64,000 bases of DNA from Cymbomonas tetramitiformis (Eukaryota; Chlorophyta; Pyramimonadophyceae; Pyramimonadales; Pyramimonadaceae), in the NCBI GenBank assembly GCA_001247695.2, contig LGRX02033488.1:1-64000 (forward strand). Direction: 5' to 3'. The stretch's first letter is position 1. The number at the start of each line of letters is the position of its first letter. The notes below the pieces were generated by a model. It ran no database searches and was not told the DNA's origin. It was given only the letters and a program-made list of their open reading frames with translations. The translations under genes and the position numbers were made by a program. Shown here in pieces: positions 44,301 through 52,013 of this stretch.

Positions 44301-46489
44301 CCTGCTACAACATCGTTGGGGGAATCTTCGTCGGAGTCTCCCCCCCCCTTGTTGCAGGCCAACGCGCCAAAAGTCCCATCGGGGCCGAGGTAGACGACGA
44401 AAGCCTGCTCCTCTCTGTTTCGGAGGGTCCGCAGGTCCCGGCGAGCCCGACGTTGGCTCAAAAGGACTCCCTGTACCAGTGCCATTGCCGTGTCCTTGGA
44501 CCGACTGGGGTCCGGTGACCCCGGCGAACAGCCGGTGATGACGACCTCTTCCCTGCCCTTGGTGAACCGGACCGAACCCCAGTTCTTATAATCCAGCGTA
44601 ACCGGGGAAAGGTTCGCCAGCCAAGGACCCCCCAGGATGACATCCACCTTGAGGTCGAGTGGCATTACCCGAAGCTCAACCTGCTGGCCGTAAGACCCCT
44701 TCGACGTCTCAGCAAGGAGCTTGGGCCTGATGCAGGAATTAGCATCATATGTGGTGCCGTCAGCCACTCGAACCCGCATGGCTTGCTCGTGGCGCACCGG
44801 CTTGACGCCGGAGAGCCTCTGCAGTGTACTCTTTGCGATGATATTGGTGGATGCTCCCGAATCCACTAACACCTTGACTCTGACGCCCGCAATCCAGGCC
44901 CAAAACAGCAACAACGTCGGTGTGCGACTGTGCCTGTCGAAACTCCTCGGGCGCGCTCCCATCGAGGACACCGCTGCCAGGGACTCACACCAGCTCGGAC
45001 TGATATCGCCGTCCTGCATTATGCAGTCCAGGCGGGTGACTGACGTTTCTGCGTCGGAGTCACAGTCCGGGAGGCAGTAAGTACACGCGTCCGCTAGCAG
45101 GCCGATGGCGACTGCTTTCTGAACTGCGCTGCGCTCTGGGAAGTCTGGGGGGGACACCGCGACTTGGACTGACGCTGCAGCCAGTTTAGCCGCTATGTGC
45201 TTTCTGACTTGCTCGTCCCGGTGCATCAGCTCATTGTCTTGCTGAAGTTCCCTATTCTCCCTTTCCAACTCCTCCTTTACGAAGGCGTGGAAGTCCGCAT
45301 GGCGTTCTGTTGAGGTAGAAGCCGGGTCCCTACCCTCCAACTCGTACCTGCGCTGCAATCGAGAGGTTCGAAGCGCCTTGTCTTCAGGAGTCAGCCATGG
45401 TCTGCGTTTCGGGCCCAAAGCCTGGCGAGCCCTGCTTCGGGTCAACCACGGCCGACTGGGCTTTGAAGTTCTCTCTGGTGGTGAGAGTTCTTCTCCTTCG
45501 GCAGGCTTGGGTTTGGCAACGCGAACAAACCGTCCGAACTCCTGATCCAAGATGGCTTTGCGTCGGCGATTGAACTCGCGCACCCTGACGAGCCGCTTCA
45601 AGCGCTTATCTAACTCTTCTCGATTCAACTGGGGCTTACTAGTCGTGGGTCCAAGCTTCTGGCTCATCCGCCTTTGCCCTGCCCTCCAAAGCGCAAGGGA
45701 CTTGACCGGCCGGACCTCCGACTCTTCCAGCTTTAGATACCTTTCTAGCGCCCTGATGGCGGAACGCAGGCGAGCACTTGGCTGCTGGGCCTGAAAGGCT
45801 TTCCTAACTCTGGGGGGTAAACGCTGAGCTCTGAACTTCCAGTGCCCGCGAACTCTCGCAACATCCGACCCCTGGTTCTCCAGGTGCTGTTGGTAGACTG
45901 CCCGTGGCTCAACTGTGTGGCTCGACCGGTTTTTACCCCGGGTGTCCGCACCGGTGATCCAACAGAGCAGCTCCCACGGCTCCTCGGGACGCGGAACTGA
46001 GGCGGTCGCTGGGGTTCTGGCGGACTTCCAGAAGTTTGCCTGCTCTCTTTGGACGCGCTGCTCGACCTGTTCCCGCTCAGGAGGCTCTGGGCTTTCCGTG
46101 CGGGTGGCGGCTAGCATGTCTAAACCTTCCTGCTCATACCTCTCGACTCGACTCTGGCTCTTGAGGTGGCGCCTGGCGCTGCCACTAAGGTGTCTCCCAC
46201 ACCTTCTCCACCTATCATGCAGCACCTGCATCGCTGTGGACGCCGGCGCGGGGCCCTTTTGTCCCCCTGACCCCGCAGTGACGGGGCCCGCGCCCTTTAC
46301 TGCGGGGAGGACGCCCCGGGCTGGGGAGCGTCCTCCTGGACAAAATCCAAACCGATGGCAGCCAAAGCTTCCTCCACCGACTCGTCCCCTATTAACGCCA
46401 GGGTGTCCTCCAGGAGGCACTTGGCCCACTCCTTCGGGCGCTGGCTCGCCTGCGGACAGTCGCGGGCATAATGGTCCATGCTCTTGCAC
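38360..46489 (-). CDS. Ty3/gypsy Pol polyprotein with N6-adenine and C5-cytosine methyltransferase domains
   Basis: The frame is open for about 2,709 codons and lacks an ATG where it emerges from gag (residue 1 here is a GTG codon), so it is probably made as Gag-Pol. It lies -1 relative to gag and overlaps it by about 190 bp. Approximate domains: retropepsin with DSGAS at 543; RT at 1015-1190 with FVDD at 1161-1164; RNase H with QTDASG at 1320-1325. A Dam-like N6-adenine methyltransferase follows at about 1630-1780 (FDVDACCD, NPPY at 1690-1693). The integrase has an HHCC finger and a DD35E triad D1961, D2023, E2059. The chromodomain is at about 2287-2350 (EYLVKWTGMPRSENEWK). A C5-methyltransferase-like domain is at about 2425-2600 (LFCGTGSVERQF, PPC at 2490-2492, ENPRG, KPTHIWTN). 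Catalytic residues look intact throughout. A Pro-rich linker separates protease from RT. The methyltransferases may modify element or target DNA; that role is inferred. Confidence 0.93.
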   Translation of the reverse strand: MQEHGPLCPRLSAGEPAPEGVGQVPPGGHPGVNRGRVGGGSFGCHRFGFCPGGRSPARGVLPAVKGAGPVTAGSGGQKGPAPASTAMQVLHDRWRRCGRHLSGSARRHLKSQSRVERYEQEGLDMLAATRTESPEPPEREQVEQRVQREQANFWKSARTPATASVPRPEEPWELLCWITGADTRGKNRSSHTVEPRAVYQQHLENQGSDVARVRGHWKFRAQRLPPRVRKAFQAQQPSARLRSAIRALERYLKLEESEVRPVKSLALWRAGQRRMSQKLGPTTSKPQLNREELDKRLKRLVRVREFNRRRKAILDQEFGRFVRVAKPKPAEGEELSPPERTSKPSRPWLTRSRARQALGPKRRPWLTPEDKALRTSRLQRRYELEGRDPASTSTERHADFHAFVKEELERENRELQQDNELMHRDEQVRKHIAAKLAAASVQVAVSPPDFPERSAVQKAVAIGLLADACTYCLPDCDSDAETSVTRLDCIMQDGDISPSWCESLAAVSSMGARPRSFDRHSRTPTLLLFWAWIAGVRVKVLVDSGASTNIIAKSTLQRLSGVKPVRHEQAMRVRVADGTTYDANSCIRPKLLAETSKGSYGQQVELRVMPLDLKVDVILGGPWLANLSPVTLDYKNWGSVRFTKGREEVVITGCSPGSPDPSRSKDTAMALVQGVLLSQRRARRDLRTLRNREEQAFVVYLGPDGTFGALACNKGGGDSDEDSPNDVVAGLASEPSSGSEDGEVSVRPSAAVPDGAEESEGPGGLVSDSSESGYSDVEGACHLQRVGAVVEDIRPQGFASTVDEAGDHPDPLSFFASKQEANGAFALLPPAVRRQAIEDHAAGKPPTWHAQAAAALQQGRGLVAERRPRARRKRVRWRDQVAAVGQPGAESGPSTEQPPGPKVPTVPSPQSQKSRASAPVPPPAPQTTDPPVPAAPPGTTSPPAPQTAQASPEPPEDEIDETVSPEIWQQLRDLEKEFADVICTELPESVQSREFKSGVRLRPDWNGNALHRRGYKLSQEELRQLRQQLDELLAKGYIRPSASPWGCPVLMVPKPSNPKELRLVIDYRQINEITVKDKYPLPDVQSLLDDLQGATVFSTMDALWGFWQVPMKAEDVEKTAMTTHFGAYEWLVMPMGLSNSPSTWQRMMQQYLGHLPFCRVFVDDIMIFSAEVPGKSAHEVHLDHLRQVLEACRKNSVYLKKSKVKLCKRSVRFLGHVVDRDGCRPQQDKVASVRDWPDLETVTHVRQFLGMCGFYRRYIENFADIAYPLTRLTKSGVDWTWGENEKAAFKQLKTALISSPALALPDQKGAADGSRPFFVQTDASGVALGGVLMQDQGRGLQPLAFESRQFSSAEQNYHAGERELCAIHHCTTVTWRHYLIFTSFKLMGDHKPLQWLFAPARELSRRQARWYEDLVEVGVHQMEHVPGRCLVVPDAQSRRPDYQEMSAREGLKEKGIVDRATDGPRDSAPAGKGSEEDEDPTSVLGAVDCTTDGSDGPEYSEPKGKRCEGDEDPTSVLGATFEYSDSEDESFPPTSPAPVIGELTHLNGLTWVESPALWLDAAATLAVGEKSLRDAESLAVMTRADRAREQATAEVQSHPKFPHPEAQSHPKAAGKVPEPVKPPESSSHYDQVVDRQDWKLIRERFEEIAAQYGVFDVDACCDSMGVNRQVDTYWTDCLKEKWRGKHVWCNPPYTKDSDLIERILRHFLAEWRADPENTSAMFLLPDYDAPWRRLIHPKYGLHPVKVFDTKDEKGRPNHLFESPDGGRPPLRWPVLLVWAPAASRAKPRAPPARKDSEAEPDEPLVTTGVAARARAASGPLKADEFVRALQAEYERSQYLGSLKEELIAAPHQRTDTFRMVDDMIWRVAEGRYQLVLAQDSPLRELVMREAHESPAAGHTGRDKTLDRVSRRFWWPRMSKDVTDWCKSCVVCQQTRPRNGYPDGQLNPLQVPVRLWQVVSIDFVTGLPRTERGYDAFATFTDKLSKMVHVVPMLYADSSAAQIARMYFDQVWRLHGAPMKIVCDRDSRFRDEMHLELHRLMGVQVASTTPYHPQGDGQAEHTNHTVERMLRAYVDANQHDWDLWCTPVEYAINDSRSAVTGFTPFELTYGHAPASQLDFFVEAALASRRGRAKGGRGAAVKKGTAHETARQFVRQLQLAREKLLLAQQQQIAQYDARHRSRSYAVGDEVWVDATHLTQPGDRGLHKKLLKKRLGPLRVLEVFHSDRQMALPASDRGAPSAYRLQTPKQWKVHDVFTVDRLSPVESGSRFVERAKEIPPPPLDVSGRKETHVERVERSRTRQRQGRRWTEYLVKWTGMPRSENEWKTREDLEWDGAGRPGVPNRALLEFERIEAKRVEREKLRVRKRRDESAGAVWTTLSEELKVDGAMPWVPEERFDEEVGTFARVSAQSTLPPVNGAAALEKEPVGQSRILVLFCGTGSVERQFTKQFPNSEVVAVDIQPKWGPTHCEDIMRWDYRQFRPGHFDVVWASPPCTEYSQAKTVGIRDLRAADRRVRRTLEIIRYLRPEAYFIENPRGREPHGLHTRRCMSNLPAPHLVTYCKYGTAYRKPTHIWTNVPLRTPLRVCDSDTPCEFFRQHGRHEKVAQGGRAMRAGGVFAKGMGARENLYGIPSALLKQLFHNLTLHEEVHAFLSELLVREDLSEMSVLVQSAVVESDPPEFEPEPIALAGVRAEVTIIPEGGWESDASGLSD

Positions 46490-49400
46490 AGACGGCAGCC
46501 CTCGTACTCTGGGGAGCCGAGTCGTTGCCCTGTGGGTGTCGGAGCGCCAGCGGATGTCGCCATGGCTAGCAGCTCCTCCGTGACATCTACGTGGGCCAGC
46601 AGCTGGACCGAGCGGCTCGTCTTATCCTGGCTCTGCCGCAACTCCCGCTCAGCCTCTATGGCCCAAGTCAGGAGTTCGTGGCGGCCTTTACTGGCCGTCC
46701 GGCTCAGAGTCAGAACCGAAGCGCCTTTCCTCTCGGCTATAAGGAAGACCTTCCTCCTTATCTCCGGTATCAATCCCGTAAGGAATATCTCCAGCAGCTC
46801 CTCTTCCGGCACCGGAGAGGTGAGCTCGTGGGCAGCCAGCATGCTCACGATGTCGTGAGCAAGGTGCACCCCGTCCCAGAACTCGCGGACCGTGCGAGTC
46901 TGTCTGTCCTGACTTTGACGCACGCGACGCAGGAACGGACCGATCGACGCCATTTCCCCCTTGTCGGGCATCACCAGTTGCGCCAAGGGAACCACTATGA
47001 CGTCCAAGGTGAGGTTCTTACCTTCCCGAGCCTCCGTCAACACCGAGGAAAGCTCGCGGTACTCGGAGCTGAGTTTGCCGAAGCAGTGTCTGGCCACTTC
47101 TGACAGCAGGGAGTGGTCCGACAACACCTTCTCCTCACCCCCGCTCTCTAGTGGTCCCAGACGCGCCATCTCCATGGCGTAGCGCACCGGCTCCAGTTCC
47201 CGAACCTCCCTGACTTGCCGAACAAATCGGAGGAGCCGACCAAAGACGTGGGACGACCCCTCCACCTCTGTGTGGTATTTGTCCACTGCCTTCTCCATGG
47301 CTCTGGTGGCCTCCTTGAGAGCGTGCTGCTCGTCCTTACGACTGTAATGGCTCCGGGGCTCCCTGTAACGAGAGGAAGACGAGAAGGTGAACTGGCTGTC
47401 GCCATCCCCGTCTTCGCCATCGCCGCCAGGGTCCTCGTCCGGACTCCCCGGGCCTCCCGGCCCTCCAGGGTCACCGCCCCCCGAGCCACCAGGACCACCA
47501 TGACTGCCGGCACCGGGCATCTCCGAAAGCTCGTTTGGCTCCGAGTGCTCCAGTTGAGGGACCATCCCCCCCCCGTCTCCCGGTGTGTCTGCCGCCTTAG
47601 GAATCGGAGGTGGCATCACAGCCGGAAAGTGGTCGAAAGCACCGGGCCACACGTCCGCGGCGCAAAACCCACACACCGGCAGGTACACCTTTTTCATGAA
47701 CGCCACCACACTTCTCTTAGCGCTCGCCTGACACGCCCACATACGCACCGGGCTCTCCTCGTGCCCGCACCCACAGCGAGCGCAGCTCTCTGCGACGGAC
47801 GCCAAGGCCGTCGTGAGACTGTGAATCACCTGGGCCCCGAGGACCCTGTCCTCGTCCGAGAACTTTGTCTTCAGGCACTGCCTGATCTGGTTGGAAGGGT
47901 GTAAGCACCCGGCGACCTGACCAAGGGTGCGATACCTACGAGCAGCGTCGTAAAACAGGCGCTGGGCATCGATCCCCGAGGTGGCATACCCGACCACGTG
48001 CTTCCGGAGGGCGTCGCAGACCTGTATAGGAAGGGAAATAAAGTCCCATGAGTGCGGTGGAGACGCTGTCACGTCCGCGCGCGACTCCTCCGGAGGGCTT
48101 TGAACGTCCCGGTTCTCGACGTCACAGGTGACGACGGAAGCCGGCTCTACCAGCTCATGTCCCTCTCGGGAGATGGGCGTCTCCTGAACCGGACTCGACG
48201 CTGCCGCTGAGGGCCCCCGAGCGTCTGACTCCACGGGCCCTGGGGGCGAGGCCTGAACCAGGGCGAGCCTTTGGACTTGTGACTCTATGACCGCCTGCAG
48301 CCTCTCCTCCAGCTGGGCCTCGGCTGCCGCTCGCCGCTCCTCGGCGGCTACCTGCTGAGCGACGCTCTCGTCGACAGCCAACTGCCGGGCAGTCTCCCGG
48401 GCTTCTGCGGCCAGCCGGTCTGCAGCCCAGCGCTCTTCGACAGCGCGTCGCTCGGAGACCCTGCGTTCCTCGGCAGCGCGCTGATCGGAGATCCTGCGCT
48501 CCTCGGCAGCTCTTTGACTCTCTTGGAGTTGCCGAGACAGCTGTTCCAGGCGAGCCTCGGCAGCTGCCTCCCGAGCTTGCGACTCCTTCTGCCAGGCTTC
48601 CTTCAGCTCTTGCAGGTCCTGACTGTTCCTGCTCGAAGTGGACTCCGGGGACGACGACGTGTTCCCTGAGGAAGTCGGACCGGGGTGCGGGACCGATGGT
48701 GCTCGACTGGGCTTCCGGGTGCGAGGCACCGGGCGACTGGGGCCGCTCGGCTTAGGCGCCTGAGTCCTGGGCCTCGGACGTTCCGCGGGATGCTCTTCCT
48801 CCGATGAGGACGAGAGGGGAGCAAACCGGTTCGACCAGTTCCCACCGGGGGCTGCGGAACTCGGAGGTGCTGCACCTGACTTCCTAAGACCCCTGTGTGA
48901 CTTCCGGGTGCGGCCGCTCATTCTGACGGCCGCGACGACCGCTCTCCTTACCTCCTGGAGGTCCGCCCCTTGGCGTACCAGCTCCCCTGGTCTGCCGGCG
49001 TTGATGGCAAAGACAGAGAATCTACACCTCTCAAGGGAGTTGTGAGGGTCCTCGCGCTTTTGCTGCATCAACACCCTGGACTCGGAGACTGACTGCTGGT
49101 GGATCTCCAGGCGATAAGCGCCGTCCTCGGAGAGCCCATAGTCCTTGAGCTGGAACCACATTAGCCCTGACAGCGGGTGGTCTTTCCCCAGGCGCTTTAG
49201 GCCTCGACGGATGTCCTGCCACATAGACTCCTGGTCGGAATCCGAGCAAGAGCTGACACCGGATGAGGTTCCCGCCTTCCTTACCGGACGGCGGGCACTC
49301 GTTCCCTGGGACGAGTCCGAGCTGACTGGGGTCGTCCTGGGGAGCCGGCGCCACTCGCGAAGACACCTCCTGCCCATCTGGGTCATCCGGTGTCTCCGGG

Positions 49401-50589
49401 CTCCAACCCACCAGGTGCTCCTCTCCTTGGCGAGCATCGTCTGCTGGTGCCATGCCATGAAGACAGCTCCAGCTTGACGTCTGCCTCTGCGCCACAGACC
49501 CTGTGTCTGGACGACATGCTGGCGCCATGCTGCGAAAGAGGACTCGACCCGGCGCCGACTGCCTTTGTCAAACAGGCCTTGAAGTTGGGCGACCTGTTGG
49601 GTGACGTCATTCCACGCTTGGAATGCCAGGCGCTGGAGCTCGCGCTGATGCGCTGACTGGTCCGTCCTGGCCCTCCATGCGACCCACGCAAGCCGCGCTG
49701 TTGCGCGCTGACGAGATGGCAGGGAGACTCTCGCACGTCGTTGCGCTGAATTCAGCGCCCAGGTGCTCCATTGACGGAGGGCCAATGCGAGCATGGACTG
49801 ACGTCGCTCTCCTCGCCAAGCCGGATTGGGCTGGATGCGAGACTCGCGCCCCCGTGACTGGACGACGTCTAGCTGCTCTGGGCGCCGGACATCATCAGAC
49901 TCCCCTTCTGCCGGGGGACTCCAGTCACTGGCTCGGTAAACCTCAAAGCGCCCTGGGGCACTGATGAGATTCCCTTGCTCGCTCCCCACGAGGGAAGAGA
50001 GGGAGGATGCTGCCGGTCCCGACGTCGGTTCCTGACGGACGACCCTACTACTCGCACTCCTGCTGGACGCAGGGAGTGGGGAGAAGGGAGCTGCCGAGGG
50101 GTTCAACCCCTTAGCAGAGCGGTCCGAGTCCGACCCGGAGCCGGCGCCTGCCGCCGGCGGTGCCGGAGCCTCGGGCGACGCACGCTTCCGGCGCGCCGGC
50201 TGCCGTAGCGCCGAGCTCAATGCGAGCTCGGACACTGGCTCAACCTCACTGACCCTCGCTGGTGAAGGGGTGTTTGGTGGCGAGGCCCTGGGGGGCCCAC
50301 CAGACAACCCTGGAGGGGCTCTCAGGGGCGTGCGCGCCGGTGTAACCTCGAGGGTTTCACCGACGTATTGGCGCGCAAGCGCGCGCCGCACTCCCCCCCC
50401 CCTCTCACGGGAGCGCCAATCCCGGCTGTCTGACCCGCCTGCTGCGCCCCAGAACTCCCCAGAGCCTGGGCCGGCTGGCAGGTTCGCAGCGCGAGACCCC
50501 GACCGACCGGACCCCACGGCCGAGCCGGGGGCGGCGCCGGCCCGACCCCCCCCCACGCCGGCCCGACCGACCGAGGCATTCCTCCTCAT
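46297..50589 (-). CDS. Gag polyprotein with Sfi1-like helical repeats, coiled coil and zinc knuckle
   Basis: A clean ATG at 50589 opens a 1,430-residue frame, very long for a Ty3 Gag. The N terminus is Pro, Arg and Ser-rich. Residues ~263-416 contain six spaced motifs of the type LAFQAWNDV, SSFAAWRQH, AVFMAWHQQ and RCLREWRRL, at about 27-36-residue intervals, resembling Sfi1/centrin-binding helices. Residues ~660-775 form a charged coiled coil (repeated AAEERR). A Gly/Asp/Pro linker leads to a capsid-like helical region (~1090-1340). A CCHC zinc knuckle CRLCKSMDHYARDC follows near 1365 and the frame ends at 46297. Gag assembles the virus-like particle and packages RNA. The extra N-terminal modules have no established function. 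Confidence 0.9.
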   Translation of the reverse strand: MRRNASVGRAGVGGGRAGAAPGSAVGSGRSGSRAANLPAGPGSGEFWGAAGGSDSRDWRSRERGGGVRRALARQYVGETLEVTPARTPLRAPPGLSGGPPRASPPNTPSPARVSEVEPVSELALSSALRQPARRKRASPEAPAPPAAGAGSGSDSDRSAKGLNPSAAPFSPLPASSRSASSRVVRQEPTSGPAASSLSSLVGSEQGNLISAPGRFEVYRASDWSPPAEGESDDVRRPEQLDVVQSRGRESRIQPNPAWRGERRQSMLALALRQWSTWALNSAQRRARVSLPSRQRATARLAWVAWRARTDQSAHQRELQRLAFQAWNDVTQQVAQLQGLFDKGSRRRVESSFAAWRQHVVQTQGLWRRGRRQAGAVFMAWHQQTMLAKERSTWWVGARRHRMTQMGRRCLREWRRLPRTTPVSSDSSQGTSARRPVRKAGTSSGVSSCSDSDQESMWQDIRRGLKRLGKDHPLSGLMWFQLKDYGLSEDGAYRLEIHQQSVSESRVLMQQKREDPHNSLERCRFSVFAINAGRPGELVRQGADLQEVRRAVVAAVRMSGRTRKSHRGLRKSGAAPPSSAAPGGNWSNRFAPLSSSSEEEHPAERPRPRTQAPKPSGPSRPVPRTRKPSRAPSVPHPGPTSSGNTSSSPESTSSRNSQDLQELKEAWQKESQAREAAAEARLEQLSRQLQESQRAAEERRISDQRAAEERRVSERRAVEERWAADRLAAEARETARQLAVDESVAQQVAAEERRAAAEAQLEERLQAVIESQVQRLALVQASPPGPVESDARGPSAAASSPVQETPISREGHELVEPASVVTCDVENRDVQSPPEESRADVTASPPHSWDFISLPIQVCDALRKHVVGYATSGIDAQRLFYDAARRYRTLGQVAGCLHPSNQIRQCLKTKFSDEDRVLGAQVIHSLTTALASVAESCARCGCGHEESPVRMWACQASAKRSVVAFMKKVYLPVCGFCAADVWPGAFDHFPAVMPPPIPKAADTPGDGGGMVPQLEHSEPNELSEMPGAGSHGGPGGSGGGDPGGPGGPGSPDEDPGGDGEDGDGDSQFTFSSSSRYREPRSHYSRKDEQHALKEATRAMEKAVDKYHTEVEGSSHVFGRLLRFVRQVREVRELEPVRYAMEMARLGPLESGGEEKVLSDHSLLSEVARHCFGKLSSEYRELSSVLTEAREGKNLTLDVIVVPLAQLVMPDKGEMASIGPFLRRVRQSQDRQTRTVREFWDGVHLAHDIVSMLAAHELTSPVPEEELLEIFLTGLIPEIRRKVFLIAERKGASVLTLSRTASKGRHELLTWAIEAERELRQSQDKTSRSVQLLAHVDVTEELLAMATSAGAPTPTGQRLGSPEYEGCRLCKSMDHYARDCPQASQRPKEWAKCLLEDTLALIGDESVEEALAAIGLDFVQEDAPQPGASSPQ

Positions 50590-51372
50590 CTGAATACATG
50601 GGCATAGTATGCGTGCTATGCGTGAGATTCAATCTAGCTAAAGCCGAAAGTGTACACGACACACGTGGCAACTAGCAACCGCCGATCTAGAAATTTACCA
50701 CTTGCGCCCGAGCACAAGTGGCTACACCGGCCGAAGCGCGGAGATTTCTGGAAAGGAAGATCCTAGAAAGCTAAAGCCCCATGGGGGACATCAAACGTTG
50801 CACGCCCGCAAATTAACCAATTGAAAAGCGGTTGGTATGGCAACTAGCACCCGATCCCAGGAATACGCCACTTGCGCGCGAGCACAAGTAAGCACACCGG
50901 CCGAAGCGCGGAGATTCCCGAATAGGGGGGACTAGAAGGCTAAATTAAAGGTAGGGGAATTCCCGAACCAACCCCGAATTTCAGCAAAGGCTTACGCAAA
51001 ATTGAAAAATTTGCGCAGCGCTTCCGCCGCGAAGGGTCGAAATTGCCGAAAAACGGAGGCGATTCGGATTTCCCGCACCTGCGAGTCCAAAAAGCACGTA
51101 TGCGTGCTATGCGTGTATGCGTGCTAGGACTAAGGCAACGCTCGCACCTTAAAAGATTGTCGTCGAGCTAGATTTCTCCACACCGACGCGGCTCCAAGCA
51201 ACCTGGAACCCTCAATCCCACACACCACCGCGCAACAAGAACGAGAGCACAGGCATTCTCGATTTCGTAGTGCAAGTACTCGCTAACTAATCGCACAAGG
51301 CGGGGCGGGTTGATCAGAATTTGCGCAAGAAGGACAAGGAAGCTACGTGAAAACACGAACTAATTACCATTT
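50590..51372 (-). other. 5' leader of the methyltransferase Ty3 element with a 172-bp-spaced duplication and possible primer-binding site
   Basis: Segments starting at 50667 and 50839 both contain GGCAACTAGCA, CCACTTGCG and ACACCGGCCGAAGCGCGGAG, so about 110 bp is duplicated. Next to the 5' LTR, read on the minus strand, AATGGTAATTAGTTCG begins two bases after the LTR with TGG, a plausible but unassigned primer-binding site. No gene is seen. Confidence 0.7.
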
Positions 51373-51799
51373 TGTAGGAGTCTACACTTGACTTCTTCTC
51401 TTCTTTACGGTTTCGGACTTATACTATTCTACACTTATTAAACGACCGCACGAGGTATGCTTACGATTGGTCAACTATAAGACTTCGGTTTCGTAAATCT
51501 TAATAGTTATGCTTATGCTTTCAAGTGTATGCTTTCAATACACAATATACAGCGGATACGGCTCTTACTTTTTATGTTACAATTCTCAGTTCAGTTCATC
51601 TCTCCGAAACGGGTTACTCTTAGAGTTCTTATACATTCAGGAACTCTTTCCATAACTCAACTGTACTGAGTACTCCGTACAACAGTCTAGGCACCTCACA
51701 TCAACATCATTCTGATCGGTCCTACTGTACTCCGTACTGAGTACTTCTGCGTTTTATACTTAGCCGTTTTTCTTGCTCTTGTGCTTGCCTCCTAGCACA
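51373..51799 (-). repeat. 5' LTR of the methyltransferase Ty3 element
   Basis: 427 bp, identical to the 3' LTR except for one base at 51746. It should carry the promoter for minus-strand transcription. Confidence 0.95.
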
Positions 51800-51918
51800 A
51801 TAGCATTACGGCGAGGGGCATAGCCAGGGGATGGCGACATCGAGGCGTCGGATAAGGCAGCGTTGAGATCCGGAAGTAAGGGTTGTGCGAAACGATCGGG
51901 CGGAGATTGATCGCCCAT
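51800..51918 (-). pseudogene. N-terminal fragment of the Helitron gene, severed by the Ty3 insertion
   Basis: From the ATG at 51918 the minus frame reads MGDQSPPDRFAQPLLPDLNA and continues to PRRNA at the insertion point. Joined at the single ATAGC target, the frame runs on into TSPIPFALSPTTPSKRS and the basic region at 37136. An acceptor-like TATCTAG immediately precedes the ATG, so an upstream exon is also possible. Confidence 0.8.
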
Positions 51919-52013
51919 TCTAGATATCACAAACGCCACCAAGAAGATAAAGGGGAACATATATCTTGCAGATTCGGATATCAATACACCTGAAAGTCGA
52001 AATAATTATAAGG

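Larger units (their letters stand above)
37212..51799 (-). mobile_element. Young 14.6-kb Ty3/gypsy chromodomain retrotransposon carrying two DNA methyltransferases
   Basis: The 427-bp LTRs at 37212-37638 and 51373-51799 differ at one base (37585 versus 51746). They are flanked by the perfect duplication ATAGC (37207-37211, 51800-51804). Reading right to left it has a 5' LTR, a possible primer-binding site, an ~780-bp leader, gag (50589-46297), pol (to 38360), a 3' repeat tract, a purine tract and a 3' LTR. Domain order in pol is protease, RT, RNase H, N6-adenine methyltransferase, integrase, chromodomain, C5-cytosine methyltransferase. RT-RNase H before integrase is the Ty3 order. Long open frames and near-identical LTRs indicate a recent, possibly still active copy. 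It inserted into a Helitron reading frame. Confidence 0.95.
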
